Origin: Burkholderiaceae bacterium
GTDB lineage: Bacteria; Pseudomonadota; Gammaproteobacteria; Burkholderiales; Burkholderiaceae
DNA: 5,783 bases
Reading direction: 5' to 3'
Assembly (NCBI GenBank): GCA_030151165.1
Contig: JASLEM010000580.1
Location: 1 to 5,783 of the forward strand
Part shown: piece by piece, positions 4,687-5,783 of the stretch
How positions within the stretch are numbered: the first letter of the stretch is position 1
How the letters are laid out: the number at the start of each line of letters is the position of its first letter
Made by a program: the position numbers and the translations under genes
The notes under the pieces: model-generated
The model's database searches: none
What the model was told of the DNA's origin: nothing
Seen by the model: the letters and a program-made list of their open reading frames with translations, nothing else

Positions 4687-5783
4687 ATGGCCCACGATGT
4701 CGGAGTCGCTGCCTGGGATGGCAGCCTGGAGACGTTCCGGCTGCTCGCGAACAGCTTGCAGGCGATGATCGCCTATTACGACGCCGAGGAGTTCGGCTAC
4801 GGCTGCCGCTTCGCGAACAAGGCCTACGCGGGCGCGTTCGGGCTCACCGAGACCTCGATCATCGGCAAGACCTTCACCGAGATCATCGGCGAGGTCGCCG
4901 CGCGCGAGGTCAAGCCGTCGATCGACACCGTCACCCGCGAGCGCCGCACCGTCGCCTACGTGCGCGAGCTCGCGGCGCCGGACGGCACGCGGCGCTGGAT
5001 CGAGGTCAACGTCATCCCCAACGTCACGCCCGCGGGCCAGCCGATGGGCGCGTTCGTGATCGTCACCGACATCACCGGCCACCGCCTCGCCACGCAGGCC
5101 CTGCGCGAGTCCGAGGAGCGGCTCGCGAAGTTCATGCAGGCCAGCGCGGAGGGCATCGCGTTTCACCGTGACGGCATCGTCACCGACGCCAACCCGCCGC
5201 TGTGCGAGATGCTGGGCTACGCGCTCGACGAGGTGCGCGGCCGCCACGCGATCGACTTCGTCGCGCCCGACCAGCGCGCGCACGTGCAGGGCGTGCTCGA
5301 TGCCGGGCAGGACCTGAGCTACGAGAGCGCCGTGATCCGCAAGGACGGCAAGCGCATCCCGGTGGAGCTGATCGGGCGCACGCTGGTCTACGGCGAGGAG
5401 AAGCTGCGCATGTCGGTGGTGCGCGACCTGCGCGACCGCCATGCGGCGCAGGCGCGCATCCAGCACCTCGCGCACCACGACGCGTTGACGGGCCTGCCGA
5501 ACCGCATGTCGTTCATGGAGCGGCTGGGCCAGCAGATCGACCGCGCGCGTGCGGCGGGCAAGTCGCTCGCGCTGCTGTTCGTCGACCTCGACCACTTCAA
5601 GCGCGTCAACGATTCGCTGGGCCACCTGATCGGCGACAAGCTGCTGCAGACGGTCGCCGCGCGCATCTCCGCGAGCCTGCGCGCGGGCGACGTGGTCGCG
5701 CGCTTCGGCGGCGACGAGTTCATCGTGCTGCTGGACGACGCCGCGCGCGACGACGTGGCGCAGGTCGCGCACAAGCTGCTGCG
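4687..5783 (+). CDS. PAS-PAS-GGDEF diguanylate cyclase, N-terminal 365 residues (runs off right edge)
   Basis: This gene is open from ATG 4687 to the window edge and makes a cytosolic sensor enzyme predicted to form cyclic di-GMP from two GTP. No transmembrane segment is visible. The first PAS domain spans about 17-133 (starting ETFRLLANSLQAM, ending FVIVTDITGHR). The second spans about 141-254 (ESEERLAKFMQASAEGI to MSVVRDLRDR). The GGDEF domain begins at LAHHDALTGLPNR (261-273), with metal-binding Asp300 in FVDLDHFKRVND and the active-site loop GGDEF at 341-345. An inhibitory I-site RxxD (R332-D335) sits five residues before the loop, so product inhibition is expected. The domain is cut about 20 residues after GGDEF, and an EAL domain may follow outside the window. 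The PAS ligand is unknown. An in-frame TGA at 4600-4602 and no intervening ATG or GTG make 4687 the first start. A strong overlapping frame (4599-5171) encodes Arg-rich shadow sequence. Confidence 0.92.
   Translation, partial: MAHDVGVAAWDGSLETFRLLANSLQAMIAYYDAEEFGYGCRFANKAYAGAFGLTETSIIGKTFTEIIGEVAAREVKPSIDTVTRERRTVAYVRELAAPDGTRRWIEVNVIPNVTPAGQPMGAFVIVTDITGHRLATQALRESEERLAKFMQASAEGIAFHRDGIVTDANPPLCEMLGYALDEVRGRHAIDFVAPDQRAHVQGVLDAGQDLSYESAVIRKDGKRIPVELIGRTLVYGEEKLRMSVVRDLRDRHAAQARIQHLAHHDALTGLPNRMSFMERLGQQIDRARAAGKSLALLFVDLDHFKRVNDSLGHLIGDKLLQTVAARISASLRAGDVVARFGGDEFIVLLDDAARDDVAQVAHKLL

Noticed and set aside
4599..5171. Plus-strand open frame of 190 codons overlapping the start of the diguanylate cyclase
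   Set aside because: It has an Arg/His/Gly-rich translation in the wrong frame. The PAS domains are read from ATG 4687.
4384..5772. Minus-strand open frame of 462 codons antisense to the diguanylate cyclase gene
   Set aside because: It is a compositional shadow of the plus-strand PAS-PAS-GGDEF gene, with no recognisable motif.

Overview
The window looks like a chromosome segment from a GC-rich proteobacterium. The likeliest group is the Burkholderiales or a close relative, with a GC-rich gammaproteobacterium as the alternative. This rests on strong G/C preference at third codon positions in the right-hand two thirds, a PEP-CTERM secreted protein (which implies an exosortase elsewhere in the genome), a PBP5-type D-Ala-D-Ala carboxypeptidase and a PAS-PAS-GGDEF signalling protein. 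No taxonomic marker gene is present, so the assignment is inference.

Left third (1-1291), accessory in character: four small minus-strand genes. In transcription order they are a four-cysteine zinc-ribbon protein (1064-1291), an 80-residue acidic protein joined stop-to-start to it (821-1063, GTG start), a four-helix membrane protein (246-650), and the N-terminus of another small protein that runs off the left edge (1-121). None has a function that can be read from sequence. The membrane gene uses many codons that are avoided in the right half. The two spacers around it carry oppositely oriented copies of one bipartite motif (AGCGGTC-N10-GGCAGCTT).

Middle (1319-3030), minus strand: a PEP-CTERM protein (1366-1944) ends at a clear intrinsic terminator (1319-1344). 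Upstream of it is a secreted alpha/beta hydrolase (2125-3030) with a full set of candidate catalytic residues.

Right (3306-5783), plus strand: a complete periplasmic D,D-carboxypeptidase (3306-4565) diverges from the hydrolase across a 275-bp intergenic region. After it comes the start of a diguanylate cyclase (4687 to the window edge) with two PAS domains and a GGDEF motif with an inhibitory I-site. The window cuts it inside the GGDEF domain.

The right-hand genes are cell-envelope and signalling functions with no evident shared pathway. No CRISPR array, rRNA, tRNA, transposase or recognisable integron attC site was seen. The best leads are the small-gene array with its flanking motif, the stop-to-start zinc-ribbon/80-residue pair, and two genes whose -10-like hexamers sit exactly where leaderless transcripts would be expected.
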